Part shown: one piece after another, positions 1 to 13,059 of the stretch | Numbering within the stretch: the stretch's first letter is position 1 | Layout of the letters: each line of letters begins with the position of its first letter | Source: Prinsepia uniflora | Lineage: Eukaryota > Streptophyta > Magnoliopsida > Rosales > Rosaceae | NCBI GenBank assembly: GCA_032719365.1 | Contig: CM064870.1 | Location: forward strand, 45,044,194 to 45,108,193 | Reading direction: 5' to 3' | Length of the DNA: 64,000 bases | The notes under the pieces: generated by a model | Told to the model about the DNA's origin: nothing | The model's input: the letters and a program-made list of their open reading frames with translations, nothing else | The model's database searches: none | Program-made: the position numbers and the translations under genes

Positions 1-879
1 GAATAAAAGGTAACAAATGTAGTGTTAGTTTACATCAATTTATCTGTTGTAAATTAATTAAGTTAAGAGAAATACAATGCCACTTTCTAGTACCTGACAT
101 GAGGGCTTCGTTGAGTGTGACCCTCAGACTGTTTAGGGAGTAAATATTTGATTGCCTTCAACAATACCAAGAATCCACCAGACGTCACTCATTATTGAGT
201 TATTGCTACTAGCACAAAGCCCTTAGCAAGCTATTCAATTAAATAAAAAAAAAAGATTTATATACATACGTACACATAATCACAGCTGTGTAAGACCGTA
301 AATCCACTGAAAAGAAAGCACCACTCAGAAGTTGATAAACTAAATAATGAAATGCAAAACTTTTATGATTATGAAGCTCTATCAAAGTTTGATGACAGTG
401 GCTAAGCTCTACGCAACAAGAATAAACGCAAACATTTTTAGCTAGCAATTTTAACACACACTTGATAGCACTAAGAATCCATATCAAAATTCAAGTTGCT
501 AAAAGTTCAATTGTTTAAAATAACTAAGAAACCACATCAAGTTTCTCATAAAGATTATGAAATATTTAGTACCCATAGAAATTTCATCGAAAATGAGAAT
601 AATCGCCAAGAACAAAACAAATTGATAAAAACCAATGAAATAATCGAAGACAAATTCACATACTGGACGAAAAACTCGCATCAAAGGAATGAGAACATAG
701 AGGTGTAGAGCGCAAGTGAACCTCAAATTTCAGCAACCCACTCATTGTACACACTAAAGTAAGAAAAACATAGAGCAGACTTGTAACCTGCATGAACCCA
801 AAACATCAAACTTTAAATTTACTAATAAATTGTGAGAAATTACTACCACCCTAAGCTAGCATAAAAGATTGCCAAAAAT
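1..879. other. Unassigned A+T-rich sequence
   Basis: No protein family, RNA gene or repeat boundary is recognisable here. The ORFs on both strands are short, low in complexity and without motifs. It lies downstream, in minus-strand sense, of the gag remnant and would be expected to hold pol if that element were complete, but I see no protease, reverse transcriptase or integrase motif. Confidence 0.4.
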
Positions 880-1881
880 CCTGTCCAGGAATGCTAGTTC
901 TTTGCCTTCCGTACAAAAACATTAAATGCAAACCGCGGTTCCAGCGCGTCCCCTCTGGCTACCACCTGCCCTACTGGTTCCCCGTGTTTGACTCCCTGAT
1001 GCCACAATCGAAGAATGTGTTCTTTGTTAACCCTACCATGATGTACCCTAACTAGTAGCACCGCCATCCAGAAGATATGGGCACTCCAACTTGAAATGTC
1101 CGACCTCTCCACAATAGAAGTAGCCATCCATGTTGCTACGAGTAGCATGCCCACCCTGACCCGACCATCACTCACTAGAAATTGAATGGTTGCCACTAGA
1201 AGAATTGAAAATAGAAACAGCCCCTTTGGGAACTCCCTAGGTAATTGAGTCCTCCTCATGATGCCCTCGACATCGACCAGAACCACCGTGTTGTTACTGT
1301 TGGGATTCCACTAAAGTCAACTTTACCTGAGATGTAACATCCGACAGAGTCCGGAGTATGGTGAATCCTCTAGCTAGCACTGATGCCCAAATCTCACTTC
1401 GAAGACCAGACACAAATCGATGAATCCTCATCGCCTCATTCGTCACCATACCATTTGCTCATATTAAGCAACTATCATATCCCCCTGCTCCGGTTGCAGG
1501 AGCTCCTAAATATCTCGATAAGACTGGGGATAAAACTTATGCAAGAAACGTTCCTTGATCGTCGTCCAAGTCTCGGTAGTTTATAGCAAAATTTTTCACC
1601 ACACCTATGCAGAACCATCGAAGAAGAATGGACATGTCTGAACCATATGCTTGGGAGCGCAATGCATTCCTCGAAAGATCCGCTCAAAGCATTCAATCAT
1701 CGGCCACCCAATGATTTGATCCACCAATAAACTCAATAACTTTAAGCCGCCCCTCCCTGAGGATCCTACTCCTCTGCATCGCGGATACCTGACCAAACTG
1801 GTCCATAGTATTTTCCCACTTAGCTTCCTTGTTCTCATCCTTGCTACCAGGCTGATGACGGGGCTGTCGTCGTGGAGGCAC
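880..1881 (-). pseudogene. Degenerate Ty3/gypsy gag remnant
   Basis: Read on the minus strand from 1881, the translation starts PPRRQPRHQPG and passes a segment typical of plant gypsy gag (ERIFRGMHCAPKHMVQTCPF, about 1690-1610). It ends in a zinc-knuckle-like stretch near 1130-1080 reading YFYCGEVGHFKLEC. Frameshifts and stops break it throughout. The first codon is GTG where the related remnant at 61577 has ATG, and the first Cys of the CCHC knuckle appears to be Tyr. In the family, gag builds the cytoplasmic virus-like particle that packages element RNA; this copy cannot make a full protein. It sits just inside the minus-strand 5' LTR at 1998-4109. The gag assignment is from residue patterns only. 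Confidence 0.7.
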
Positions 1882-1997
1882 ATTGTCTGATAAGAGGCAA
1901 ATGTCAGAAACAAGGGATAAACTAAAATTGATAGGACCCTATCTGAAATCAGCCTCCCTGAACTAAAACAAAGGATCCTACCAGGAGGATAACAAAT

Positions 1998-4109
1998 TGA
2001 CAAGACCCTCCCTGAAATCACCCTCGATTCTCGTGAGAGAGTCTGCTCCCTTCTGACACGAACACACTAAAATTACCAAACTACCCTCAGTCCGATTATA
2101 TTACAAAGCTAGCGTCAGAAAAGAGATAAACCCAACATGTTAAGCATAAATATAAATCAGAAAATATTACATACTGAGAGCACTAGACACGAATTTAAAA
2201 CTGCAAGAACCTACTATGGTTAACTAGAATGCGCAGTCCCATAGAAATGTCGCAGCCTCAGTACAACCCACGTCCTGAGAGCAACCTGGAGAGTGCCAAA
2301 ACCAATAAAAATGGTGAATGGAAAAAAATAAAGCATTTGGAAAACCATTTTTCGAAAATCATCCTTTAAACCCTGTGTTTTATAAAAACATGCATGCATA
2401 AACATATAAAAGTCATAAATGCCCTTGGCCCACATTTCCCTGAAAACTCCAGCTGTAAATCCTTTTGAAAACCCATGGACACACCACAAGTTAACAAAAG
2501 CCAAATCTGGTCTCGCTGGTCCAACCAGCCACAAAAGTCAAACATTGTCCCACTGGTTCAACTAGCATGCTAGTCCAACTATATCCTATATGGACTATCA
2601 GTAGACAACCACAGATCCTACGGAGTCCAACTCCGCCAGCACGTGTCAAGTTCAACTTCGATCACGTCTGAGTTCGTCCATGGGAATCATCAGAGTCCAA
2701 TTATGAAATAGCGATCCAATCGCTTGAGGTTGAACTAACAAAAAAACATAACCATTACCAAAATAACTTTTGACCCAAGCACTAGCCCAAATTTTGATTT
2801 CCAAAACCACCATTAAAAACTTGTGTCCAAAAAACCACAACTGAATATCCATATATATACCAAAAACCCAGCATTTATCTAGAAATCACACAACATCATA
2901 TAACCAATGCATAGCCAACCAAACCATTGTATATAGCCATATAAATATGTAAATATGCATGCATCACAGATATGAAAGAAAGTATCCACTCGCAGTACCG
3001 TTGATCAGCCAAATCCCCAACTGTAAGCTAATCTGAAGTCTTCGAGGCGTCCTGGCCTATCAAAGTCACGCCCGAGGGTCACCATCTATATAAGTTCATA
3101 CGAGAAACCTCTGAAAACTTCAGAACTAAAAACACATTTTGAACATGCTTCCCGAGGAGAAAAACTCCCAAAACTACCACCACTTATCGACCTGAAACCA
3201 CCACCATTGGATTAAGAACGTGGAAACATTTCGAACAAGATCGATCCTACCTCAAAACTCGTACTGACGCGTAGTCAGGAGCTGGTCAAAATTGGCAGTC
3301 AATACCTCGCGCCATCCCATGCTCGTGACGTCAGACACTGACGTCAAATGTTGATGTCAACCCTAGGTTGACATGGCACTTGCCACATGGACCTGACACT
3401 TGACACACCACCAACCACATGCCATGTGGCACTTTTGCCCCATGGCCCATGAACACCTACCATGTGGCACCTAGCAAGATCTAACAATGTTGCCACATGG
3501 CACCAACCGTCCCCTACCACGTGTCAGCTGACATCATCAGCTGACGTCATCATGATCTCCCTCATTTCTCAACCAAATTAGTTCTATTATTTAAAATTCA
3601 TCTACTTGCGCCCATTAATCCAAATCTAAGCTAAAAATTCATAAACAATACTTGGATTCCAAGATATTAGCTCCCAAAGTTTCAGCCACGTTTCCTCTCC
3701 ACCTGCAATTCCGATGTCCACCGCATTCAACCTTGAGCTCTACGTGACTGGGACTCCCTAAAACACGATCCTAACCTTAGTTTGGTTCAAAAGTTCCTCC
3801 AAATGAAAATGTGAATTAATGGTGGTAATGTTTATTTGTTGTGTTTGGGTTTGGTGGGAGGGGGAGGGGGGTATACACATTTTGAGAAAAATAGAGAGTG
3901 AGAAATGAGATAAGATGATGATGCAACTTTATTCAAACTATCTAAAATATCTACTTTTTCCCATTTCCCATTTTTCCCTTCTCTAATTTAGTAAGCCAAG
4001 TTAAAACCCCAAGGGATAAACTGTCTGATAGGTTAAACATTTATAGATAAATTTCCGTAAAATCTCTGAAAAATTCCCTAAATCTGTAATTAAGGGTCGG
4101 GTCGTTATA
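1998..4109 (-). mobile_element. 5' LTR (minus strand) of the gag-bearing gypsy element
   Basis: The right edge reads, in reverse complement, TATAACGACCCGACCC, a TG-to-TA variant of the TGTAACGACCC start seen elsewhere in the window. The left edge reads in reverse complement GGGTCTTGTCA and is followed by a decayed primer-binding site (about 1985-1997). It carries RY-like ATGCATGCAT (about 2955) and G-box/CRE-type motifs between 3300 and 3550. It appears inserted in the 5' LTR of element B, because the sequence right of 4109 continues that LTR. The other LTR would lie left of the window. Confidence 0.7.
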
Positions 4110-4299
4110 GGTTGGACGTGGCCGGTACCCCGTAAGAGATGGACTCTTTTTCGTTAACTGGTCAATTAGTATATGAGTTAAATAAGAATATCCCTTGTCT
4201 GATAATAGTTAAAGAAATTTTGGCAATTTCAAAGCTTGTTGTTAGATGGGAGTTAGACCAGCACAATTTTCAAAGTACGTTTGAGGATGGATCTTGTCA
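4110..4299 (+). mobile_element. Element B, 3' part of the 5' LTR
   Basis: It matches the last about 190 bp of the 3' LTR at 11600-11789: shared CCYGTAAGAGATGGACTCT-like and GTCTGATAATAGTTAA segments. It ends ATCTTGTCA and is followed at once by a primer-binding site. The rest of this LTR was displaced by the minus-strand gypsy insertion to the left. Confidence 0.75.
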
Positions 4300-4302
4300 A
4301 CT

Positions 4303-4314
4303 TGGTATCAGAGC
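4303..4314 (+). promoter_or_regulatory. Primer-binding site of element B (initiator-Met tRNA type)
   Basis: TGGTATCAGAGC lies 3 bp after the LTR end. This is the plant retrotransposon primer-binding site complementary to the 3' end of initiator-Met tRNA. It fixes the orientation of element B as plus. Confidence 0.8.
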
Positions 4315-5595
4315 ACCAATACTAAATATTCGATCTTTATGATATAAGATGTTAAATATGTGATTTATATGATGATGGTTCGAGTATGATTTATTTTTTA
4401 TTTTATGGAAGTTTTTTTAAAAACGCGTTTTATGAGACTTTTTATAAACGTCGTTGAGCTAAAGTCTGATTTGGAATTTGAATATGACCTGGAATATGAG
4501 TCAAGATTATTGTATGATTTATGTGACAACGATTTAAATTTTAGTCTCAAATGATTATTGAGGATTTTTTTCGGAATTTTAAATGGATTTTGCATGCACA
4601 TTTAACGAGGTGTTATGAAAAATGTGATGGGTTAGGAGTTGGATTTTAAGATTGACAATTAGTTTTTAGAAATGGATATTTGATGAAATAGTTTATGAAT
4701 TTAAAACAATTCTTTCATGATTTTTGAGAATTGTTGATTGATTTTAAGCATACATTTTACGGTATTTTGCGTAAATCGTGTATTGGACTTGGGTCTAGAT
4801 CTTGACTATGTGGGTATGATTTAAGGAATTAGTATATTATAAATGTATGTTTCTTGATACTTGCGCCTTATTATGGACTGCTAGTTGGTATTAAGATGTT
4901 ATATCCTCGAGTGGTTGTGTGATGTAATGATGATGGTTAGTCTCAGACGTTGAGCTTTGCTCTGTTTTCTAAGACTAGTAATGATATGTTGTGATAACGC
5001 TGATGGTGCTTTGTGCATTTCTTGAGGGATATTGTGGTAACCTAGATAGTGCTTCGTGTAGTTCTCGGGGAATGTTGTTGTAACCTGGATAGTGCTTTGT
5101 GCAGTTCTCGGGGGATGATGTGATAGTCTGGATGGTACTTCGTGCAGTTCACAGATATTTTCGGATGGGGGAGTTAGTGTAGTTCTCATACTTGGCTCAG
5201 ATAATGCTTTGTGATGTTTCTGGGCAGCCTATGCATAGCGCTGTGATACAATGTGATAAAAGTTTGAGTTGAGAATTGGTTAAGCTTGGTTATGAAGCTT
5301 GTGTGCATTAGTGGATGATATTCATTGCAGATATGATAAACGCTTGGGCATGACTCAAATGTTACTTAATGTAGTTCCCGAGGTCAGTTTGATTATGATG
5401 GTTGATTTTCGAACTTTGAGGAAAGGTTGCTTAAGTGTGATTCTTGTTATGATTCAATGTTTTTTTATATTGATTTGATTACTAATATTGTTTGATTCTT
5501 GATTCATGGTTTATATTATGTTTTTAAGATTTGATGATTGCCATTAATTGTTCGTAGAAAATTTCAAGGACGAAATTTCTTTAAGGGGTGTAGGT
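4315..5595 (+). mobile_element. Element B internal region (non-coding, with 43-bp tandem repeat)
   Basis: About 1.3 kb lies between primer-binding site and 3' LTR, far too short for gag-pol and without recognisable retroviral motifs. It ends in a polypurine-tract-like AAGGGGTGTAGGT directly before the 3' LTR. Three and a half copies of a 43-bp unit (GTGCTTTGTGCAGTTCTCGG...) occupy 5006-5150. This looks like a non-autonomous or internally deleted gypsy element. Confidence 0.6.
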
Positions 5596-8500
5596 TGTAA
5601 CGATTCAAAAATTTGAGGAAATAAAAATGATTATTCCACCCCTAAATGTCAAAAAGTTGACTTTTTAACCTAAATACTGGTTGGAAGTTCCGTGAAAACC
5701 GTTACGAAGGTCTCAGACTCTTGAGTTTATAGACAGGTGGTATGTCAAAATTGGAGAACAAAAAGCTTCTATACAGGTCAAAACTGAGTAGGGGTATTAT
5801 GGTAATTTTAGACATAAGGGTATTTTGGTAATTTTACAAAGAAAAACTAGGGTAATCTATAATGTTATCCCCTCCCTTATCTCTTTTAACTCCATTGACA
5901 TTCCTCGTTGATATATATATATATATAATATATATATATATAGTGGAGCCTAAAACAAGAAAAGTCATATGAAAAGCCACCCGAGAAAGAAAGAGAACTG
6001 GAAAAAAGAATGGAAAAGAGAAAAAGAGTGAGAAAGGAAGAAGGAAATGAAGAAAATGAAGAGAGGTTGATGAAGTCAGTGAAGGAAAAAGGAAAAAACA
6101 GTGAGGAAAGATTAGGAACCCCTGAGTTTCTGTTTTCAGGTTTATAGTTTTAAGCCAGGAACCTTGAAAATTAGCATGATAATGTATCTTTGGAGGTCTC
6201 ATGATGGTTATGAGGCAGAAAGAGGCGATTTTGGACGTGGGAAAGGTCCTCTGTGTGGTTGGAGAACCATGCCCGAAAACTCATGGAGTTGGACTGTGTA
6301 TTGAGGTGAGTTTTCCTTGATTTCGTATTATGAATATTTTCCTGGGTCTAATTAGGAAGACATGGACGTTTGAAACATGAAAAACAACAAAGAAATTATT
6401 GTTTTAGAGTCAGGTTCATGTCGCGGGTTGAATGACCCGTTTGTAGGAAAATGAGTTGCAAGTTAAGGTTGAAGACGACCCCTTATGCATGTGCGTGAGG
6501 CCCACGTGCAAAGGGTTGTGGTGGTACCGTGAGGGCGCATGTGATGTCCTCTCGCTGTCCGGAAAACACGAAAGTTCTTCGTTATTAAATTCTGAATTTA
6601 ATGGTGCGATTGTTATGTTAATTGTATATCGTTTGGGCATAGTTTTGGATGTTTAATGTAACATATTCATATTTTAAACGTGAATAATCTATGGAAAAAA
6701 TATGTGAATTAAGCATGGGATTTATGTAACGACCCGTCCCGAATATCGGGATTTAATAATATTTGATTGTGACTTACTAATCTGGGATTTGTTGGGCGAT
6801 TTCGGACGAATTGTGCGAAATGATCGTTTTGCCCCTGGGCGTGGGCAAAACGTTGACTTTTAATTCGGATGGTCGATTGGACTTTGACCGATGACCGTGA
6901 CGTAGTTCGGGACGTCACGAGTTCATAGACAGGTGGCATGTTCGATTCCGACGTTCGTGGTGAAAGTTATGATGTACGGAAGTCCAGGGGCATTTTCGTA
7001 ATTTAGACGATATAAGGGTGAATGTTGACTTTTCGACCGGGATGTCCGATGGCTGAGGGCCAAGGACCGTTACGTAGGTATCGTCGATACGAATCCAATG
7101 ACAGGCGGCACGCATCAATCGGAGTCCGTATGACCGAGTTACGGGTCAGGATGCGTGAGGGGCATTTTGGTAATTTCCTGCACAAGGGCAGAAATGTAAA
7201 TTCACACGGGACACTGTTCCATTGAACTGGCCGTGTAGTGGATGCTTTGTGCGATCGATCCCTTGATTGTTTATCAATTAAATGGCTGGATTGGGACGGT
7301 TTGAGGTGGAATTGCACATGGGGATTGAGTTGGCATCGATTGCACGATATGGGCACTGGGTTTTCTATTGTTTTCGGGACAGTGCAGGGGAACATTACAC
7401 AGTGGAAATTGGACACTTTTGGATGCCTTTAACGGCTGATTGGGATTAAAGGAATTGTGTGTAAGTCGAGTGGGTTCCCCTGTGATTGAGAATGGAAGGA
7501 TTGAGTGAGTTTGGAGTTGGATTTCTCTGAAAAACCCGAAACTGGTTTCTGGGAAATTCAAATTTGAACTTCGGTTTTTAGGCCAGCCCAAGCCTAATTG
7601 ATGGTGGATTGAGCTTCCTGGAACTTCAACGTGTCGAACCAGATCAAATGGAGCAAGCTTTGGGGCTCCTAGGGCCGTGGACAGACGCGGTGGACGGCCG
7701 GAAAACTCAAGCTTGAGTTGTGGTGATTGAGGTAATGTCGTGTTCAATTAATCATGCTAATTGGTTCGTGTTAGTCCTTATATGCTTCATATGAAGTTAC
7801 TTTGACAATGGTTAAGGATTGATGGATTTTTGGTGGTTGACCCGTTTTGGGTGATCACGGGTTGTTGACACGATTGATCGATGGTTGATGTTGATCATTG
7901 ATACAGAACTGAAATTGGTGGATTGATGATTGTTGTAGGATCAAGAACGGATTGAATTGATGTCGAATTGGGTGTAATTGAACCGGATCCTATCGCGGGT
8001 AATCAGACCCGTTTACCAGTCATTCGGGGTGAGGAAGGAGCACTGTAGCAGGCGCGTGGCTTTCACGCGCAGCCACTCACGGCGGCGCGTGACGGCGCGT
8101 GGACACGAATCTCGAGGTGAGGTCAACATGACTTTTATCCTATACAATGTAACGAACATTTTGGGATTGGTTTCGTGTCGATCGGACACCGTTTCGATAT
8201 TGTTCGGGATGTCCGAAGGTTTTAAATCCAGTTTAAAAATACGTAAAAAATTCGGGAAAATTACGGGACTTGAATAGAATGTTAATGATGAGGTTAGTAA
8301 TCCTCTAATGTGATTTGAACAGGATTGGGAGTCCCGGTGATAGTGGTGTGGCCCGGGAAGGCCTATGGCACGCGTATCGAGGCGCTCGGTTAGACGGTCT
8401 GTGAGTGGACATTGGTTTTATAAATTCGATGCATGCATAACTGTTTTATGATTGTTATAATTGGGATTATATGATTTATTTTGGATATCAGTGAATTTAT

Positions 8501-8734
8501 ATGTTTTCACGCATTTCGAGGCGATTTACGTGTTTGCACGTGAATCGAGGTTTTCTGGATTTGCACTGATTTCCATAAATATGGATGGATACGATTTCAT
8601 GAAACGGTTACGGATTTGATAAAGTAAAATCGGGCCAGGGGCCCAATTGAATTATGAAATCGGGCCAGGGGCCCAGTTGACTTATGAAATCGGTCCAGGG
8701 GCCCAGTTGACTTATATATGTGATTTCGGGTAGG

Positions 8735-10463
8735 TGACTACGCCCAAACTACGCATTAAATTAAACACGTAATTTGAGTGTTGTGCAATTTAAACCCTTT
8801 TTGTGTAGATGTAGTATTGGTAAATAGGGATCGTTCTTAACCGGGGAAATTAGGGAACATTAATAATGTGTTAGTGGGAAAGAGTAATGAATAAATGAAT
8901 AATGAATAAATTAATGAATTAAATAATTAAATAATTAACAAATTAATGAATTAATGAATTAGAGAATAAAAGAATTGAGAATTAAAGAATAAATGAATTA
9001 AAGAATTAACTAATCAAAGAATAATAAACTAAAAGTATTAAAGAATAAAAGAATAAAGAGATGAAAGAATCAATGAATAATAAACTAAAAGTAGAAAAGA
9101 AGAATAAAAGAATAAAAGAATAAAAGAATAAAAGAATAAAGAATAAAGAATTGAAAAGGGGGGTTTTGAAAAGAGTTGTAAATATAAAATAAATAAAACA
9201 AGTAAAAATAATTAAATACTTAATTTTACTTCTACTTTAACCTTTGTACTAGTGAATTTTCTTCAAACACATATTTTTACCAACACTCTAACATCATGCT
9301 CATATTGAACCAATCACGAAATCATACCTTAATCATCTCAAATACATGCATACATTTTTCATATTATAAATGCACCGAACAGCGGATTATTACTTACAAT
9401 ATGATTCACCTTAAGTAAGTGATTTAATGCGCCGAACAGCGATCAAACATTAAATCTCTTCAACTCTATTCTAAATGCCCCGAACAGCGGATCAACATTT
9501 AGCTTCGAATTGAAGTTTAAGCACTAAAACATATGAAGTAAAAGAAACTCAAAAAGTAAAACACATGGAGATTGCATTCTTACTTACAAATGTTAGAAAG
9601 AAAATACCAACACATATATTGAATTATAAGTAAAACCAATAACAATAACAAGAATTTAAGTAGAGAAGTATGGATTTTCACAAGAATCACCGAACAGCGG
9701 CAGGAAACTTGTGAAGATGGTAGAAGAAATACGAGGAATTCGGTCTTAAAACTCTTGAATTGCCTTAGAATTACTTGGCCTAGGTATTTCTTAAGGAAAG
9801 CATAAAAATGTGTTTAAGAGATCTCAAAGAAATATCACAAGAACAAAGTAAAGAGGAAATGAAATTAAGAAAAATAAGAATAACATAAATTAAGAACAAG
9901 AATTAAAAGAAAGCTAATTAATGAGAAAATCTACAAGAAGTTAAAATGGTCCCCAAAAATGTCTCTCAAAAGAGAGAAGCAAAAGAACTAAAAGAAGAAA
10001 ACTAAAAACTAAGCAAAATGGAAGAAATGGAGCTAATGGGGGACTCCCCAAATACATGAAATGACCTCCCTATTTATAGAGGGAGTGCCACAATTGTTTA
10101 ATTAAAAGTACAAAATTAAAATATAAAAATAGCAATAAGATAGTACATGAAGAAGTGATGGAAATGATGAGATTGGGTGGGAAAAGATGCTGATTTTGGG
10201 GCAAATATGCTGATTTTGGGAACTTCCCACCGAATTTCCTTGCGATTTTCGGTGGTTTCTCATATTTCGTCCATAATTTCTTCGTTATAATTCCGATTGG
10301 GACGATTCTTTCACCAAAATGCTCCAAATTCCACGCTTTATTTATTTCTACAAAAATATCACAAAATAAATTAATTTGTCTAATTATTTATTATTTTAAT
10401 ATTAAAAGTCAAGTATAAAGGGTATAAAATAATATAAAATAACGCTTATTTGAGGACCTATCA
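8735..10463. mobile_element. Solo LTR N, different LTR family, nested in LTR A
   Basis: It starts TGACTACGCCC and ends GACCTATCA, so it has TG...CA termini, with a perfect 5-bp target duplication GTAGG at 8730-8734 and 10464-10468. It is very A+T- and purine-rich, with AATAAAAG-type runs at about 8880-9150, and has four copies of CCGAACAGCG (about 9371, 9430, 9478 and 9688). No coding motif. The orientation and lineage were not determined. Confidence 0.8.
8880..9150. repeat. Simple (AATAAAAG)-like A+T/purine repeat
   Basis: Variants of GAATAAA, GAATTAA and AATAAAAG run in tandem through this part of solo LTR N. Low-complexity sequence, no coding potential. Confidence 0.7.
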
Positions 10464-11789
10464 GTAGGGGACCCTAAAATGGAATTGAATAAACTATTTC
10501 GGATTTGATTCAACTATTTGGATTTATGACGGTTTTATGGAAATTCGGGGCAGGGCCCTTGTGCTATTTTGGAAATGAATAATAAAAATGTGTTCCATAA
10601 AACCATCTCGATATGAGGATATTTATATCCTGGTCTCCTCCAAGTGTCGGGGACACTGGAGAAGTCACGGTGCATTGCCTGCGAGGGCTCATTGTACGGA
10701 GCTACCGGACCGTATAGTGATCCAGGAGCAGGATTGCTGGACGTCATGGACGTCCGACATCGGGGATGTCAGAGATATGGACCCGGTGAGACCCCGGGCA
10801 GCACGCGTTGCTTAATACCGTGAGATATGACGTCTGGAACGTCAAGCGTCTAGGACGCTAGGCATCGGGGATGCCGGAGATGGAAAAATAATAAATAAAT
10901 ATTACTGGATTGATGAAATAACTCTTGGATTGACTTTTGGGGAATTTGAAACTATGCTTTGGGTTCCAGGCTAAGGCCCTAGTGGTTATTTCTAAATAAA
11001 TATGGGATTATTGGTTTTTGGTACATGCATATGATTTTACTGAGGGGCATAAATGTCTTATAAATGTTTTTAACAGAATTGTTTATTTTCGTCCACTCAC
11101 AGCTTTTGTTTTTAATGCCCTTCAGGTTGATTCCGGATACGACTGCAGCAGAGACTTGAGCATCGCACACCTCCTCCATCGATCCTTACGCACTCTGGAA
11201 GCCCGTTTGGGCAATGACAACCGGTTATCCCTTGTCTGACGCCTCTTGTCAGACGGGAGCACGTCACATTCCATGGTAATCCCGGGGGGATTGGGATGGG
11301 TCGTGTCAATTTATGTTGGTGTTAACGAACCTTAATGGTAAATTATGATAAATTAGAAACTACACAAAAGCTATGGAAAGGTGTATAAATAAAAGTTTGA
11401 CTATATGTACAAATTGTGAGCAAACCTTCCTTCACAGATTCACCTTTTATTTAAATTACTATGCATATGTATTGTTTTACATGCTTTATTGTGTTATGTT
11501 ATTTTACTGAAATAATTTACATTTAGCACTCAATAATTATTTAATGAGCTAAAAGAAAGAAAACGAGTAGACAGGATCCATGACTTGACAGAGTTAGTGA
11601 GTTCGATGTAGGTAGTACCCTATAAGAGATGGACTCTGTTTGATTAATCAGTCAATTAGTATACGAATTAAATAAGTATATTCATTGTCTGATAATAGTT
11701 AAGGAAATTTTGGCGATTTCAAAACTTATTGTCAGATAGAAGTAAGAACGACACGATTTTCAAAGTAAATTTGAGGTTGAGTCATGTTA

Positions 11790-13059
11790 TTTTGTTTTTA
11801 TTAAATAGATCATCAATTTATTAATTATAGCACCTGTAAATTTTGTGTTCATAATTTCTTATTTTTGTTTAATTTAATATTATTATATTGATTTAAATCA
11901 TTTGAATTAATTTATCAATACATTGTATCAACATTTTAATATATATATATATATAAATATTTATTTAAAATATAATTTTAATATATATTTATAATATTTT
12001 GTGAAAGGCCCCATGAATTGAAATCCTAGCTATGTGACTGCCTAGAGCCCGCACAAAGCCCGAGGTTCCCCTACCTCAAGAGGGTTGGTGTAGTGTTGCA
12101 AGCTTCACCAATTTTTTTTCAATACTTTTGGCAACATATTTTTTCATACTAAGCTTATTACATAGAAAATATAAATCAAAGCTTAAAATAATAAAAAAGC
12201 ATTATAAAAAGAAAAAGATAATTATCATCCTACCTTTTGCTCGCTAACCTACATCCTATTTATTTTATATCAGTTACTTCATGTTTTTTTTTTTTAAATT
12301 TGTTACTTATAAACATAAAAACTTTTTATCAACGATAGTCCCTCTACTTACTCAAACTTGTTATTTTCATCTATTTCCCTTCATATCTATCCATCAATTT
12401 CATCCATATACCCATCAATGTAGTCCTTTAGGCAAGCTCCGCTAAGTATTCCGTCAAAATTAATCATATGAATCGCATATCACTTCTTTCATTACCATTT
12501 ATTATACCAATTAAACTTTGGATATATCGAACCGAAATACCAAAATCGCTACATTCCGTATTATTCTAAGCTGAAAAAATTTGAAGAGTAAAATCAAAAC
12601 TAAATCATTTCAAATTGATATAGAATCGATTTCGATGTTGGAAAAAATCGCCATGTACCAGTACCATACCGAATTTGAATTTTTTAATAATTAAAGATCT
12701 AATATCTAAATTAAATCCAAAAACAAAAAACCTAATAGGCTAATCCAACTCTTCTTTCTCTTTGATTACACGAATGACCCTTTCTCGCAGAGAGTCGTAC
12801 TCGGCGACGCACACTATTGTGTCTCGTCTCTCTCTCTCTCTCTCTCTCTCTCGTACTCTCGACGTGCCCAAGGATGAATCCACCTCGCCTCTGCCTCTCT
12901 TTCTCCGTGGTGCTCTCCGCTTGTGCATGTCCCTCTCTCGCAAACTCACTGGACATTGACGAGTTCAATCTCCTCAAGTACGCGTTTAATCTCTAGTTCG
13001 ATATCTACATCACCTAGTCCGCCACCACTCCTGAGCTCCAGCTCACATGAGTTCAGAGT
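11790..13059. other. Intergenic A+T-rich sequence with a CT microsatellite
   Basis: Flanking sequence between element B and solo LTR P. A (CT)n run lies at about 12826-12852. A locally G+C-rich stretch at 12760-13050 has open frames on both strands, but these are compositional and carry no domain I recognise. The T-rich and TA-rich part (11790-12700) shows nothing else. Confidence 0.5.

Larger units (their letters stand above)
6725..11308 (+). mobile_element. Solo LTR A (about 2.85 kb without nested insert)
   Basis: It starts TGTAACGACCCGTCCCG and ends GGGTCGTGTCA. A perfect 5-bp target duplication ATTTA flanks it (6720-6724 and 11309-11313), with element B LTR sequence continuing on both sides. 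No primer-binding site or internal region is present, so it is a solo LTR left by LTR-LTR recombination. Nested in it is another solo LTR (8735-10463). It holds the conserved about 80-bp block (about 8140-8220), GTGAGTGGAC (8401-8410), RY motif (about 8430) and GTCCACTCAC (11091-11100). Confidence 0.9.
5596..11789 (+). mobile_element. Element B 3' LTR, interrupted by solo LTR A
   Basis: It begins TGTAACGATTC after the polypurine tract, is broken at 6724/6725 by LTR A, resumes at 11314, and ends at 11789 (GTCATGTTA, a decayed TGTCA). Without the insert it is about 1.6 kb. It contains a TA-repeat TATA region (about 5910-5945), a purine-rich leader (about 5985-6070) and a candidate splice donor GAGGTGAGT (about 6305). 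Confidence 0.75.

Noticed and set aside
8620..8715. CRISPR-like array of regularly spaced repeats
   Set aside because: Three diverged tandem units without unique spacers, inside a plant LTR; it is a minisatellite.
12732..12977. Overlapping ORFs on both strands around the CT repeat
   Set aside because: They result from the CT microsatellite and locally high G+C; no family, splice pattern or initiation context supports a gene.
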